DNA of 64,000 bases from Cephalopachus bancanus (GCA_027257055.1 JAPVLO010000182.1:7316001-7380000); one strand, 5' to 3'. Shown: positions 12,550 through 23,362, counted from the stretch's first letter. Notes: generated by a model from the letters alone, not told the origin. Made by a program: numbers and translations.

Positions 12550-13157
12550 AGGCCAGGCATGGTGGCTCAGTCCTTCTATCCTAGCACTTTGGGAGGCTGA
12601 GGCAGGAGGATCGCTTGGGCCCAGGAGTTCGAGACTTGCCTAGGCAACATAGGAATCTTTTGTCTCCACAAAAAATTAAAATTAAAATTAAAAATAATCA
12701 GCCAGTTCAGGCATGATGGCTCACACCTGTAATCCCAGCATGCTGGGAGGCAGAGGTGAGAGGATTGCCTGAGCCCAGGGGCTTAAGACCAGTCTGGCAT
12801 CTTGGTGAGATCGCATCTCTACAATAAATTTTTTAAAAAAAATCAACCAGATGCGATGGCTCACATCTGTGGTTCCAGTTTCCACTGAGGTCAAGGCTTC
12901 GATGACCATGAGTGTGCCACTGCACTTTAGCCGGGATGACAGAGTGAGACTCCGACTCAAAATACCAATACTAATACTAGTATTAATACTACTAATAATA
13001 AGTTGGGTGTGGTGGTACAGTACCTTTAGTCCCAGTTACTCAGGAGGCTGAAGCAGAAAGATCACCTGGCCCCAGGAGGTTGAGGGTATGATGAGGTGTG
13101 ATCGTGCCACTACACTCCAGCCTGGGCGCCAGTGAGATCCTGGGTCAAAAAAAAAAA
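12550..13157 (+). mobile_element. Alu SINE interrupted by a second Alu
   Basis: The left arm runs 12550-12708 with a (ttaaaa)n linker. The right arm resumes about 13008 ('gttgggtgtggtggtacag') and ends 'ctgggtcaaaaaaaaaa'. It inserted at the 3' end of the L1 that precedes it. Confidence 0.88.
12710..13007 (+). mobile_element. Alu SINE nested in an Alu
   Basis: Head 'gttcaggcatgatggctcac'. The 3' end is 'gactccgactcaaaatacc', followed by an (act/aat) trinucleotide tail at 12965-13003 that probably grew from the A-tail. Confidence 0.88.
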
Positions 13158-13786
13158 GGAAAGAAAAATTGAAAACAAAGAAACCTAGCTATATATCAAG
13201 TTGATTCCATAAACATAAAGAGAAGACTTATTTAAGGTGACTTTGAAACCCAGTATCCTGGGGACAAACATATACACAGAGAAGTCTTAGCTACTTTCAG
13301 TATTATTAGTACTGGTTACAACCTTGGTATTTGGTGCCAATTTCCAGAGAGAGAGAGCAAGTAGACACATTACTAGGAGCAGAGCTTTTCAGCATAAGTG
13401 ATAAGGGATAAAAATATAAAACTAAAATACATAAAAACATAATCTTTACTTGAATTGGAAATAAAAGTATAAACTCATAATTTCATTTTTCTCTCTTTAA
13501 ATAGTATATATTTTCCAGCTCTGGACAATGAAAATGCCAAGAATCTATGAGCAGCTAGCACCCTGAGAACCCAGCTTGTAATCTGGATACCGTTTCTCAC
13601 TAAACAGAATCAGAGCTTCTTGGAGAAATAGCTATTTATGAATCTGAGATAGATGAGCCTGGAACAACTTGTCATATTTGAATGCAAGAAAATTGTTGAG
13701 ATTATGAGTTCATGTCAAAAAACAAACACAGGCACCAACTTAAAGTGGTCCCCATTGGCCAAAGTCCAATAACTTCAGGCAGTCCC

Positions 13787-13855
13787 CTCAGGTCCCCTCC
13801 CACTGTGGGAACTTTTCTATCCTCTCAATAAATCCTGCTTTCTCACTTAAAAAAA
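13787..13855 (+). mobile_element. short LTR-derived, poly(A)-tailed retroposon (TINE-like)
   Basis: About 70 bases that break the L1 text. They end 'tcaataaatcctgctttc' then 'tcactt' and a run of nine A. This looks like the U3/R end of a retroviral LTR transcript that was polyadenylated and moved by L1, as described for Tarsius interspersed elements. Flanks 'ccaataac' and 'gagtaac' could be the remains of a target-site duplication. It does not match the LTR family at 10257. Confidence 0.5.
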
Positions 13856-14408
13856 AAGAGTAACAACTGCATAGATTAAAACATATCAAATATGTAAAAC
13901 TCTATGAGCCCATAATGTCCTTCTCCCACAAGTAAGGAAACCATTGGTCCTCTTTGGGGGGAATACCAGGGCATCAGTCATTCCAATAAACATAAAAACT
14001 ATAAATAAAAGGAAATAAGAAAGCCTTTGTCTTGTTTCTCCTGAACAGGCTGTATTTCTTGGTAACCAAATAGTTTCTAAAGGAAATTTCTTTTCTATAG
14101 AAGAATTCCAGCTAATAAATGCAGAAGGAAAGCTAGAACTCGAAAATCACCATGAAATAGTAGAACCAGGCAATAATCAAATGGACTGCTAAAGTCATTA
14201 AATAAAATGTTGATGGAGAATCTTACAATGGATGGTTAGGCTAACAACTGAACCCACTGATCAATCTTAACTCAAAGTGGAAGAGTCAGGCATCATGTTC
14301 CTCCACCTGTGGAATATTCTTCCCCAAAAATATTGAATCTAAGTTTCTAGCTATCAGCTTACAGAAAATAAAAGAGCAAGAGGACATGTTAAATAAAGAC
14401 AGCACTGT

Positions 14409-14653
14409 GGCCAGGTATGGTGGTTTATGTTTGTATTCTCAGTACTTTGGGAGGCTGGGGCAGGAGGATCGCTGGAGGTCAGGAGTTCAAGGCCAGCCTG
14501 GGCAACATAGGGAAACCCTGGCTCTACAAAAATAAGAAATAAATTAGCCAGGTGGTAGCATGCACCAGCAAGCTATAATCATGCCACTGCACTCCAGCCC
14601 AGATGACAGAGTAAGATCCTGTCTCTAAAACAGCAACAACAACTAAACAAAAA
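14409..14653 (+). mobile_element. Alu SINE with target-site duplication
   Basis: Head 'ggccaggtatggtggtttatg'. The right arm carries an internal deletion. Flanks acagcactgtg (14398-14408) and acagcattgtg (14654-14664) are the duplicated L1 target. Confidence 0.92.
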
Positions 14654-14854
14654 ACAGCATTGTGAAAACAGTCAGTCAAATCCAAAATGTAGGAAATTCT
14701 ACAGAAGAAATAATAGTTTCCTCAACAAATAAATGTCGCTACAATAATGAAGCAGGACTATTATAAATGTAAAAGGATAGTCCAACCAAACACAATGTGT
14801 GGATCTCTTTGAATCCTGATTTGAACAAACCAGATGCAAAAATATTTTTTTGAA

Positions 14855-15400
14855 AGCTGGTCTCGGTGGCTCAGCCTGTAATCCCGCGCCTTGGGAGGCT
14901 GAGGTGAGTGGATTACCTGAGCCGCGGGTTTGAGACCCGCCTAGGCAACTTGGCGAGACCTCATCTCACAATAAATCAAAAATTAGCCGGGCGTGGTAGC
15001 ACGTGCCTGTAGTTCCAGCTACTTGGAAGGCTGAGGCGGGAGGATCGCCGGAGCCCAGCGGGTAGAGGCTGCGGTGGCCGGGAGCGGCCACTGCACTCTA
15101 GTCTGGGCAACAGAGTGAGACTCCAACTCAGTTTGTAATCCCGCGCCTTTGGGAGGCCGAGGTGAGTGGATTGCCTGAACTCGAGGGTTCAAGACCCGCC
15201 TGGGTAAGCAAGACCTCATCTCTACAATAAATCAAAAAATGAGCCGGGCGTGGTAGTGTGCACCTGTAGTTCCGGCTACTCGGAAGGCTGAGGTGGAAGG
15301 ATCGCCGGAGCCCAGCAGGTTGAGGCTGCGGTGGCCGGGAGTGGCCACTGCACTCCAGTCTGGGTGACAGAGTGAGACTCCAACTCAAAAAAAAAAGTAT

Positions 15401-15404
<4 letters not shown>
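14855..15404 (+). mobile_element. two fused lineage-specific Alus (tetrameric tandem)
   Basis: The first Alu runs 14855-15130 and ends at 'actccaactca' without an A-tail. The second begins immediately at 'gtttgtaatcccgcgcc', lacking about 20 bases of head, and ends at an A-run near 15395. The join occurs at a ctcag shared by the Alu 3' end and the Alu head. Both carry the derived block. The host L1 target ttttttga flanks the whole unit. Confidence 0.9.

Positions 15405-15448
<44 letters not shown>
15405..15448. repeat. (AC)n microsatellite at Alu tail
   Basis: Twenty-two AC units directly after the A-tail and gtatacat of the fused Alu, before the repeated L1 target. Confidence 0.97.
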
Positions 15449-15450
<2 letters not shown>

Positions 15451-15554
15451 TTTTTTTGAGACTACTATGAAAAACTGAACATGAACTGGGAATTTTATAA
15501 TATGAAGAAATTATAGTTAGTGTTGGGTATGGTGAAGGTATTGTGGTTATATTA

Positions 15555-15869
<315 letters not shown>

Positions 15870-16180
15870 CAGAATAAAAGTCTTTTTTTCCTAGAGGAAC
15901 AAGCTGAAGAACTCATGAGTGTAGGGATAAGATGTCTGGGATTCATTTGAGAACACCTCAGTCCCATCCCCTCCAAAAAAGTGTTATCGCTGAGTATAAT
16001 TAAAGCAAGAATAACAGAATGTTAATAGTTATTGAAGCTGAATAATGGTGCATAAATATTGAATATTAAAGCTGAATGGGTGCATGACATTCATTACACT
16101 ATTCTCTCTAATGCCGTATATGTTTAAACACGTTCATGATAAATAGCACAAATATATATTTTTTTATTTTAAAAAATGGT

Positions 16181-16361
16181 GTAGAGTTTTGGGCACCAAG
16201 GGGGTTTTGATTCTAGTTCATGGGTCTTTTAAATAAGCAGCCAAGGTCCAGGACCAGACCCAGATAGTCCAGGACCAGAATGATAGAATCTGTTCTAGTT
16301 GAACATTGCTGTAGATAGGAGTCAAGTCCTCAATAGGGATTTGCTGATTTAAAATGAAGTC
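16181..16361. other. unassigned DNA with a short direct repeat
   Basis: A small imperfect tandem, 'gtccaggaccaga', occurs at about 16246 and 16267. No repeat family or gene recognised. Confidence 0.4.
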
Positions 16362-16651
16362 AGGTCAGGCATGGTGAGTCATGCCTGTAATCCCAGCACT
16401 TTGGGTGGCTGAGGCGGGAGGATCGCCTGAGCCCAAGAATTCGAGACCAGCCTATGCAACATAGTGATACCTTGTCTCAACAACAAAAAAACTTAAATTA
16501 GCCGAATGTGGTGATGTGTGCCTGTAGTCTCAGCTGCTCAGGAGGCTGAGACAGAAGGGTAGCCTGAGCCCAGGTTGTCGAGGCTGCAGTGAGCCATGAT
16601 CGTGCCACTGCACTCCAGCCTGGACGACAGTGAGACCCTGACTCAAAAAAT
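16362..16651 (+). mobile_element. Alu SINE with target-site duplication
   Basis: Head 'aggtcaggcatggtgagtcatg'. Target aaaatgaagtc occurs at 16351-16361 and again at about 16652-16662. Confidence 0.94.
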
Positions 16652-16662
16652 AAAATGAAGTC

Positions 16663-17054
16663 TCTATTTCCATGAAGAATTGGAGTTGGAAAATCCTTTC
16701 CATATGGAAGAACTGTGGGAAAAATAAAGCATGATAAAAACAGGCAAAAAGAATATTTCCTGGACCTGACCAGGATGCCCGACTCTCAGGGTTGCATAAC
16801 CCATCATCCTGCCAGAGCCCGTTTCATAACAGGGTATTCTGGATCCTCCAAACTCATTAGCTGAAGGATCAGTTGGCTTCTCAAAGACGTGCTAAGTGGG
16901 TGCCAGTTCTGAAATCCCTTCCTCCAGCTGTTGGTCTCGTTTATTGTGGGATCCAGCAGCCTCCTTCCCGCCTCCATCCGGAGGCCAAGAAACGTATGTT
17001 TTCTGGGGCTTGGGGCCCTCCCACCCCCTGAATTTGCTTTTCTGCATATTTTAG
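16663..17054. other. repeat-poor DNA upstream of a candidate exon
   Basis: No interspersed repeats seen. The right end has the pyrimidine-rich run and ttag expected of a splice acceptor (17036-17054). Confidence 0.4.
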
Positions 17055-17148
17055 CTCAGTTGCCAGCAGTAATAAAGAAGGAAAGCATCAGAGCTCATGC
17101 TTGCGTACAGTGGTCCCCCAAGACCTCTGAGAAGGCTGATCTGTTTAG
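17055..17148 (+). other. candidate exon (speculative)
   Basis: A 94-base interval lies between an acceptor-like 'ttgcttttctgcatattttag' and a donor-like TTTAG|GTAAAC. Only one of its three frames is open; it would encode about 31 residues with QLPAVIKKESIRAHACVQWS and then a Lys/Ser-rich end. I do not recognise the peptide. There is no flanking exon evidence, so it may be a decoy. Confidence 0.22.
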
Positions 17149-17329
17149 GTAAACCAGGAACGAGAATCCTCCCGAGGTATCTGAGCTACTGAGTTTAATT
17201 GGTACAGCCGCCCTTCCTCCTCCCTCACTGTTCCTGGTTCAGCTTGCAGGCCACAGGGATTTGCCAGCTAATTGGCTGTTTCTGTGACTGCCACGCGCTT
17301 AGGCCTCCATGCCTCTTCTTTGTGTCTAC

Positions 17330-17760
17330 AAAATGCTTCTCTTAACGTGATTTGCCTTCGATGGATCCCGCAGACAAATGTGCGACGCTGAGAACTTGAG
17401 GATTGGTTCGAGAGAGGCAGGGCTACGTGGGTAGATGGTATGTGTCGTGGGATTCGGGGTGTTTCTGTGAACAGAGCCGGAGTGAAGCCTCAGCGGGTGT
17501 CCTGGGTTATGTATTATATAAAGACGCTGGACGGGTTTCGAGTCGCCAAACCAGTTGGGCGGGTTGAGGGAGTTTCTTTTCATTTCTTACCACTCAACTG
17601 AACAGAGGAATCTTTCAGCTTCATCAGGTGGGGTGGTTGAAGCGGGATTGCGGAAGAAGGTTCGAAACTGGGCTTGGGTTCTCTGGCTCTATCCTCTTCT
17701 GGCTGAGTGCTAGACCCCCAGACAGATGCCAGGTGACAGAACTGAGCGGAGGTGAGCAGA
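17330..17760 (+). promoter_or_regulatory. candidate TATA promoter and first exon (speculative)
   Basis: TATATAAAG lies at 17515-17523 in a stretch with clearly more CpG than its surroundings (about 20 CpGs over 17330-17750, by eye). A start would be expected near 17545-17550. A strong donor, GGAG|GTGAGC, follows at 17751/17752, so a first exon of about 200 bases is possible. No repeat explains the interval. The alternative is an unrecognised LTR or chance. Confidence 0.27.
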
Positions 17761-17868
17761 GACCTATTGGGTCCACTAGTGCTCAGTTCAGCTTTGGACC
17801 TAGGCAGCCAGTGATTTCTCAGCTAGACTGGCTTCTGACAGAAAGTCAGGGGAAACCATTGCCAAAGT

Positions 17869-17921
<53 letters not shown>

Positions 17922-18549
17922 TGCCCGCCACGGATTGCATCAGGCACCGGGTTTTGGTGGTCACTGTCTCCTCTCCTCGTTGCCTCGTGACAAACTGCTG
18001 CTCCACTTTCTGCCAAACAGTCCTAGAGCCAGTCCCCCCTCCTTTGCTAATTTAGTAGAATGTTCTGGAGTAATTCTGAGAGTGGGCCTCTTCAGAGTGC
18101 TTTGTAATTTTATGTTTTTTAATGGGAGTTTTGCCATTCAGGAATCCTAATTGGTTCCTAGGAGATGAGATGATTCTTTCTGGCTTCCACAATCCCTACA
18201 ATTCTGCAGGGCTATTCTCTGTTTACCAAATGAATACCCCAGTGCAGGAGCCAAGCAGAAGTCTGTTCCAAGCCCTCTCTGCTAAAGAAGAAAAGAATGC
18301 TATATGTTGTAAATCAAAGAGGAAGCTTGCAGGTTGAATTTCAATAAGAGCCTCTTTTAACTCAGGAATTTGGGCCAGTGATAGGTGAGGTCAAACAGAT
18401 GAGAGCAAATACCTGTGGATTTGTAGTATGTACTTTGCCACTCTGTCACCTTTTTCTCTCCCTCTGCTACCTAGAATGAGGGAAAGAAGCGTTAAAAAAA
18501 AAAGTCCTAATGCCCCGGAGCTCACCAGACCAATGAAATCCCCATCTCC
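17761..18549. other. repeat-poor unassigned DNA
   Basis: Contains the (GT)n tract listed separately. Otherwise no repeat, gene or RNA recognised. Confidence 0.4.
17871..17920. repeat. (GT)25 microsatellite
   Basis: Uninterrupted GT dinucleotides over 50 bases, in unique-looking sequence and not at an Alu tail. Open frames across it are artefacts. Confidence 0.98.
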
Positions 18550-18885
18550 AGCTGGGCAGGGTGGCTCCTGCCTGTAATCCCAGCACTTTGGGAGGCTGAG
18601 ATAGGAGGATTGCTTGCACCTAGGAGTTTGAAACCAGCCCAGGCAACATAGTGAGATGTTTGATTAAAAAATAAATAAATAAAACATCATCTGAGCATGG
18701 TGGCACACCTCTATAGTCCCAGCTACTCAGGAGGCTGAGGTAGAAGGATCACCTGAGCCCAGGAGGTTGAGGTTGACATGAATCTAGAAAATCAAGTCTG
18801 TGGTGAGCTGTGACCATGCCAGTGCCCTCCAGCCTGGGTGCCAGAGTGCGACCCTGATTCAAAAAAAAAATTAATTAATTAAAAT
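18550..18885 (+). mobile_element. Alu SINE with a small internal insertion
   Basis: Head 'agctgggcagggtggctcc'. About 30 extra bases (gacatgaatctagaaaatcaa) sit in the right arm near 18775. The tail is A then (ttaa)n. Possible target copies are ccccatctcca and atctccatcacc. Confidence 0.88.
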
Positions 18886-19049
18886 TTGATCAGTAAATCT
18901 CCATCACCACGGGAGATTTTTGTTTTTGTTTGTTGTAACTCCCCCAGTTGATTCCAGTGTGATGCGCAGTCAAGAACCATCACTCTAGTGGAAAGACCAA
19001 AGGACTGGGTATAAAATCATCCGCTTTTCCAATCCCATCTTGGTCATTC

Positions 19050-19925
19050 ATGAGTCCGTTGACCTAGAAAATCATCTATAAGGAACTCAAATGTGCCGAA
19101 AGGAAAAAAACGAAGAGCTTCATTAAAAAGTAGGCAAAAGACGTGACTAGACACTTCTCAGAAGAAGATAGACGGGCAGCCAACAGACACATGAAAAAGT
19201 GCTCAGCCTCACTCATCATCAGAGAAATGCACATCAAAACTACACTGAGATACCACCTAACCCCAGTAAGAATGGCCATCATTAATAAAACAAACAACAA
19301 CAGATGCTGCTGAGGATGTGGTGAAAAAGGAATGCTTCTACACTGCTGGTGGGAATGCAAACTCTTTGGAAAAGTGTGGCCATTTCTAAAAGAACTAGAC
19401 ATTGACCTTCCATATGACCTAGCAATCCCCCTACTGGGAGTATACCTGGAGGCACTCAAATTATTCTACAAAAAAAAACCAAACAAACCCTGCACATGCA
19501 TGTTTATTGCAGCACAGAACCAACCATGCTGTCCATTGAAACTGGACTGGATAAAAAAAAAAAGTGGTACATATACACAATGGAATATTATGTAGCCATA
19601 AAGAAGAACAAACATATGGATTTCACAGCATCTTGGATGAATTTAGAGTCTATCATATTCAGTGATCTATCACAGAAACAAAGAACAGAATACCACATGA
19701 TCTCACTCATAAGTGGACCCTAAATATTTGCCATAATACTACAAGAAAGGGATTGGCAGTAGTGGGAAACTGCCAGGGTAGCTGGAGGGCAGAACACAAT
19801 ATCAATAAGGGTACCTAATCTCAAACCAGGCAAAGTGGGGACCAAAGGGAGGCCCAAACTTTACCTGTACGATAACTGCTTGTATACCTAGTCCTGATTT
19901 GTATCCCACATCTTTAAAAGAAAAA
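19050..19925 (+). mobile_element. L1 LINE, 5' truncated, primate type
   Basis: Carries the last part of ORF2, then about 190 bases of 3' UTR ('gggaaactgccagggtagc', 'gtggggaccaaaggg') and a weak A-rich tail. It is younger than the L1s at 11.6-16.2 kb, judging by legible coding text. Its 3' UTR does not read like the anthropoid L1PA 3' UTR I know. Confidence 0.9.
19066..19723 (+). pseudogene. L1 ORF2 C-terminal remnant
   Basis: Encodes the C-terminal region of the L1 endonuclease/reverse transcriptase protein, beyond the catalytic RT domain. Recognisable pieces are LLHCWWECKLFGKVWPFLKE (frame starting 19332), then after a frame change WYIYTMEYYVAIKKNKHMDF and a LESIIFSDLSQKQRTEYHMI stretch (frame starting 19496). 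Frameshifts at A-runs (19471-19478, 19550-19564) separate the frames, so it is non-functional. Confidence 0.9.
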
Positions 19926-21162
19926 AGAAAAAAAATTATGAGTGACTCTATTCTAAGAGGATTTGAACTCTAAAATGCTGTGATTCTCTTTTGACCAGTC
20001 TCTCTTCTGGAAACAAAGGCACAACAGGGACAGCTGTTTTTCCATATACTTCTCTAAAGCTGTCTACCATGTAAAAAGATCTGTCTAATCGGGTCACTGT
20101 GTTGGTAAGTTTAGATTGCCTTACCGGGCTTAAGTAAACAGGTAGTATTGGTTTACAAAGGAAAAATACAAGCTACATGGTGTTCCTGATGCTTATGGGC
20201 CTACCAGTAAGTAGTGGAATTTTTCTTAACGCATATTGAAGTCCTCTGGTTGTGCTAGTTTCCAATTCCTCCAATGCTCGGTTAATTGGAAATTCACCCT
20301 TCTCGGGAATGCCTTAAAATAAAAACGGATCCTCTTTCTCTTCCATACCGGTGGAAATTTAAATACTCACAAAACTAAGAAAACTGTGTTATTCATAATG
20401 TGCATTTTTGTCTAGCCTGGGCTTCAACTAGATATAATTGTAGTTGCCTAAATGGATAGAGAGAAGCTTTAAGACCTGAACTAAGGTGCAATTAGTCGGG
20501 CATAAAGGAACTCTAAAGGGATACTAATTGCTTTTAAAAAGATAAATTGAATTGAACCAGAGAAGCAGAAAATTGCCTTTGTTGAGAATAATCTTGGCTG
20601 TTTAAAAAGGGAGGGCTTGTTGAAATTGGAACAAGTAAATGAGGGTGGCTGAGAGGAGGCCATTACCGCTTTCTCAGCCAAACATAAAGCCCAAGGCAGA
20701 AACTGCAAGCTTGAACGCCACCCAGTTAAGGCAAGGCTGTCCTTCCAGATCCTGGTAACCTACCTGCATACCTTAAACCTGAGCCAGCGATTGTTTTTAC
20801 ATCTTACGGCCAGGAGTCTGGGTGCTGTGTGCAAATGTTATCTCAAAGGGTGTGTTATGAAACTGTCTAAATGAAGGTCATTTAAATTCAGTTTCTTTTC
20901 TTTTCTTTTTTTTAAATGAACCTTCAGGGCAGGAGTGAGGCAGCGTTCCTCTGGGTGAACTTGACAACCCTACAGGGTGCATGACGTGTAGCGCAAGTTC
21001 AGTGTGTGTACAGAGAGTGGCCTGTGTGGCTCTGTGAGTCAAACTTAGGAGACAGCCAACTCAAACTCAACATAGCATGTCACCAAAGCACTGGGAACCA
21101 GTGACCAGAGGCAAATCCAGAGATGCTCTTTTAAGGAGAAGACATTTAGAAAATCATCTGTC
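19926..21162. other. repeat-poor unassigned DNA
   Basis: Over 1.2 kb with no Alu, L1 or LTR that I can recognise, in a window where Alus occur about once per kb. No coding exon seen. A pyrimidine run lies at 20892-20912. Confidence 0.45.
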
Positions 21163-21460
21163 AGTAGGGCGCGGTGGCTCACACGTATAATCCCAGCACT
21201 TTAGGAGGTGGAGGTAAGAGGATTGCTTGAGCTCAGAGGTTCAAGACCAGCCTGGATAACTTGGCAAGACCTCATCTCTACAATAAATAAAAAATTAGCC
21301 CGGCGTGATGGTGTGATCCTGTAGTTCCAGCTATTTGGAAGGCTGATATGGAAGGATCGCCTGAGCCCGGCAGCTTGAGGCTGAGGTGGCTGTGAGTGTG
21401 CCACTGCACTCCAGCCTGGATGACATAGGAAGAATCCGACTCAAAAGAAAAAAAAAAGAA
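21163..21460 (+). mobile_element. Alu SINE
   Basis: Head 'tagggcgcggtggctcacac', linker 'acaataaataaaaaattagcc', tail of A with interspersed G. Confidence 0.92.
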
Positions 21461-21558
21461 AAGGAAAATTACCCTTCTTGCCCCCAGAAAATCTTGTAGA
21501 GATCTGAGCACATTTGGTTCAGTACCACCTGCAAATCTGTCCTTGGTTTTTTTGTTGT

Positions 21559-21845
21559 TTTTTTTTTTGAGTTGGAGTCTCACTCTGTCACCCAGACTGG
21601 AGTGCAGTGGCCGCTCCCAGCCACCGCAGCCTCGACCTGCTGGGCTCTGGCGATCCTTCCACCTCAGCCTTCCAAGTAGCTGGAACTACAGGTGCGTGCC
21701 ACCATGTCTGGGTAATTTTTGATTTATTGTAGAGATGAGGTCTCTCCAAGTTGCCCAGGCGGGTCTCGAACCCGCGGGCTCAGGCAATCCACTCACCTCA
21801 GCCTTCCAAAGCATGGGATTACAGCCTGAGCCACCGAGCCTGGTG
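21559..21845 (-). mobile_element. lineage-specific Alu with target-site duplication
   Basis: Antisense derived Alu with a perfect T-arm-like palindrome at 21769-21785. Target gtccttggttttt occurs at 21539-21551 and 21846-21858. Confidence 0.95.
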
Positions 21846-21865
21846 GTCCTTGGTTTTTGTTTGGG

Positions 21866-22149
21866 TTTTTTTTTTGAGTTGGAGTCTCACTCTGTCGCCC
21901 AGACTGGAGTGCAGTGGCTGCTCCCGGCCACCGCAGCCTCGACTTGCTGGGGCTCCGGTGATCCTTCCGCCTCAGCCTTCCAAGTAGCTGGAACTACAGG
22001 TGCGCGCCACCATGCCTGGCTAATTTTTGATTTATTGTAGAGATGAGGTCTCGCCAAGTTGCCCAGGCGGGTCTCGAACCTGCGGGCTCAGGCAATCCAC
22101 TCACTTCAGCCTCCCAAGGCGCAGGATTACAGGCTGAGCCACCGAGCCT
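21866..22149 (-). mobile_element. lineage-specific Alu
   Basis: Antisense derived Alu that begins within the downstream target copy of the previous Alu (ttggtttttgtttggg) and ends 'gagcctcggtttttaac'. The short ggttttt repeat is its own target. Confidence 0.93.
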
Positions 22150-22254
22150 CGGTTTTTAACTCACAAAGAAAGTAACAAAATTTGGAAACATTAAGTGAAT
22201 AAAATCCATTGGTAACTACTGGACACTTCTCTGCCCATCCCACCCCCTACTTCT

Positions 22255-22551
22255 TTTTTTTTTTTTTTTTTTTTTTGAGTTGGAGTCTCACTCTGTCGCC
22301 CAGACTGGAGTGCAGCGGCTGCTCCCGGCCACCGCAGCCTCGCCTGCTGGGCTCCAGCGATCCTTCCGCCTCAGCCTTCTGAGTAGCCGGAATTACAGGC
22401 GTGCGCTACCATGCCCGGCTGATTTTTTAAAATTTACTGCAGAGATGAGGTCTGGTTGCCCAGGCAGGTCTCGAACCCGCAGGCTCAGGCAATCCACTCA
22501 CCTCAGCCTCCCAAAGGCGCGAGATTACAGGCTGAGCCACCGAGCCCGGCT
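22255..22551 (-). mobile_element. lineage-specific Alu with target-site duplication
   Basis: Antisense copy. Target accccctacttctt (about 22242) and acccccacttctt (22552-22564). The left arm has gcaggtctcgaacccgc, one mismatch from the palindrome. Confidence 0.95.
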
Positions 22552-22591
22552 ACCCCCACTTCTTAACAGCATATGCACTGCTGGCCATCTG

Positions 22592-22893
22592 TTTTTTTTT
22601 GGTTATTTTTTGTTTTGAGTTGGGGTCTCACGCTGTCGCCCAGGCTGGAGTGCAGTGGCATGATCACGGCTCACCGCAGCCTTGACCTCCTAGGCTCAGG
22701 CAATGCTCCCACCTCAGCCTCCCAGTGGCTGGGACTACAGGAGCACATGACCGTGTCTGGTTAATTTTGGGGGTGGAGTAGAGACGAAGTCTTGCTATAT
22801 TGCCCAGGCTGGTCTTGAACTCCTGGGCTCAAGCAATCCTCCCGCCTTGGCTCCCCAAAGTGCTGGGGTTACAGAAGTGAGCCACTATGTCCA
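22592..22893 (-). mobile_element. Alu SINE with target-site duplication
   Basis: Antisense older Alu (ctcctgggctcaagcaatcc block). Target ccatctgttttt / gcatccgttttt. Confidence 0.92.
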
Positions 22894-23049
22894 GCATCCG
22901 TTTTTAACGGTCCTTTCTAGGCCTCTCTTGCCCCCTCGAGCCTCCTTGTTCCAGTCTCCCTTGCTGGCTCTTCACCTGCTGCCTTGCCCATGCTGGAAAG
23001 CCTGTGCCCGGCCCTGTGCCCTTGTCTACGATGATTAAATGTAATCATC

Positions 23050-23362
23050 AGCCGGGCTTGGTGGCTCAGCCTGTCATTCTAGCACTTTGGGAGGCTGAGA
23101 GGAGTGGATTGCCTGAGGCTGCCAGTTCGAGACCTGCCTGGGCAACTTGGCGAGACCTCGTCTCTACAATAAATAATTAAAAAAAAATTAGCTGGGCATG
23201 GTGGCATGCGCCTGTAATTCCAGCTACCTGAAAGGCTGAGGCGGAAGGATTGCCGGAGCCCAGCAGGTCGAGGCTGCGGTGGCCGGGAGCGGCCACTGCA
23301 CTCCAGTCTGGGCGACAGAGTGAGACTCCAACTCAAAAAAACAAACAAACAAATAAATAAAT
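23050..23362 (+). mobile_element. lineage-specific Alu with target-site duplication
   Basis: Derived head (gccgggcttggtggctcagcctg). Tail (acaa)n then (ataa)n. Target aaatgtaatcatc (23037-23049) and aaatgtaatcacc (23363-23375). Confidence 0.96.

Noticed and set aside
21539..23362. Regularly spaced similar units that could suggest an array
   Set aside because: The units are ordinary Alus of about 300 bases with separate target-site duplications. There are no short direct repeats with unique spacers, so no CRISPR-like structure.
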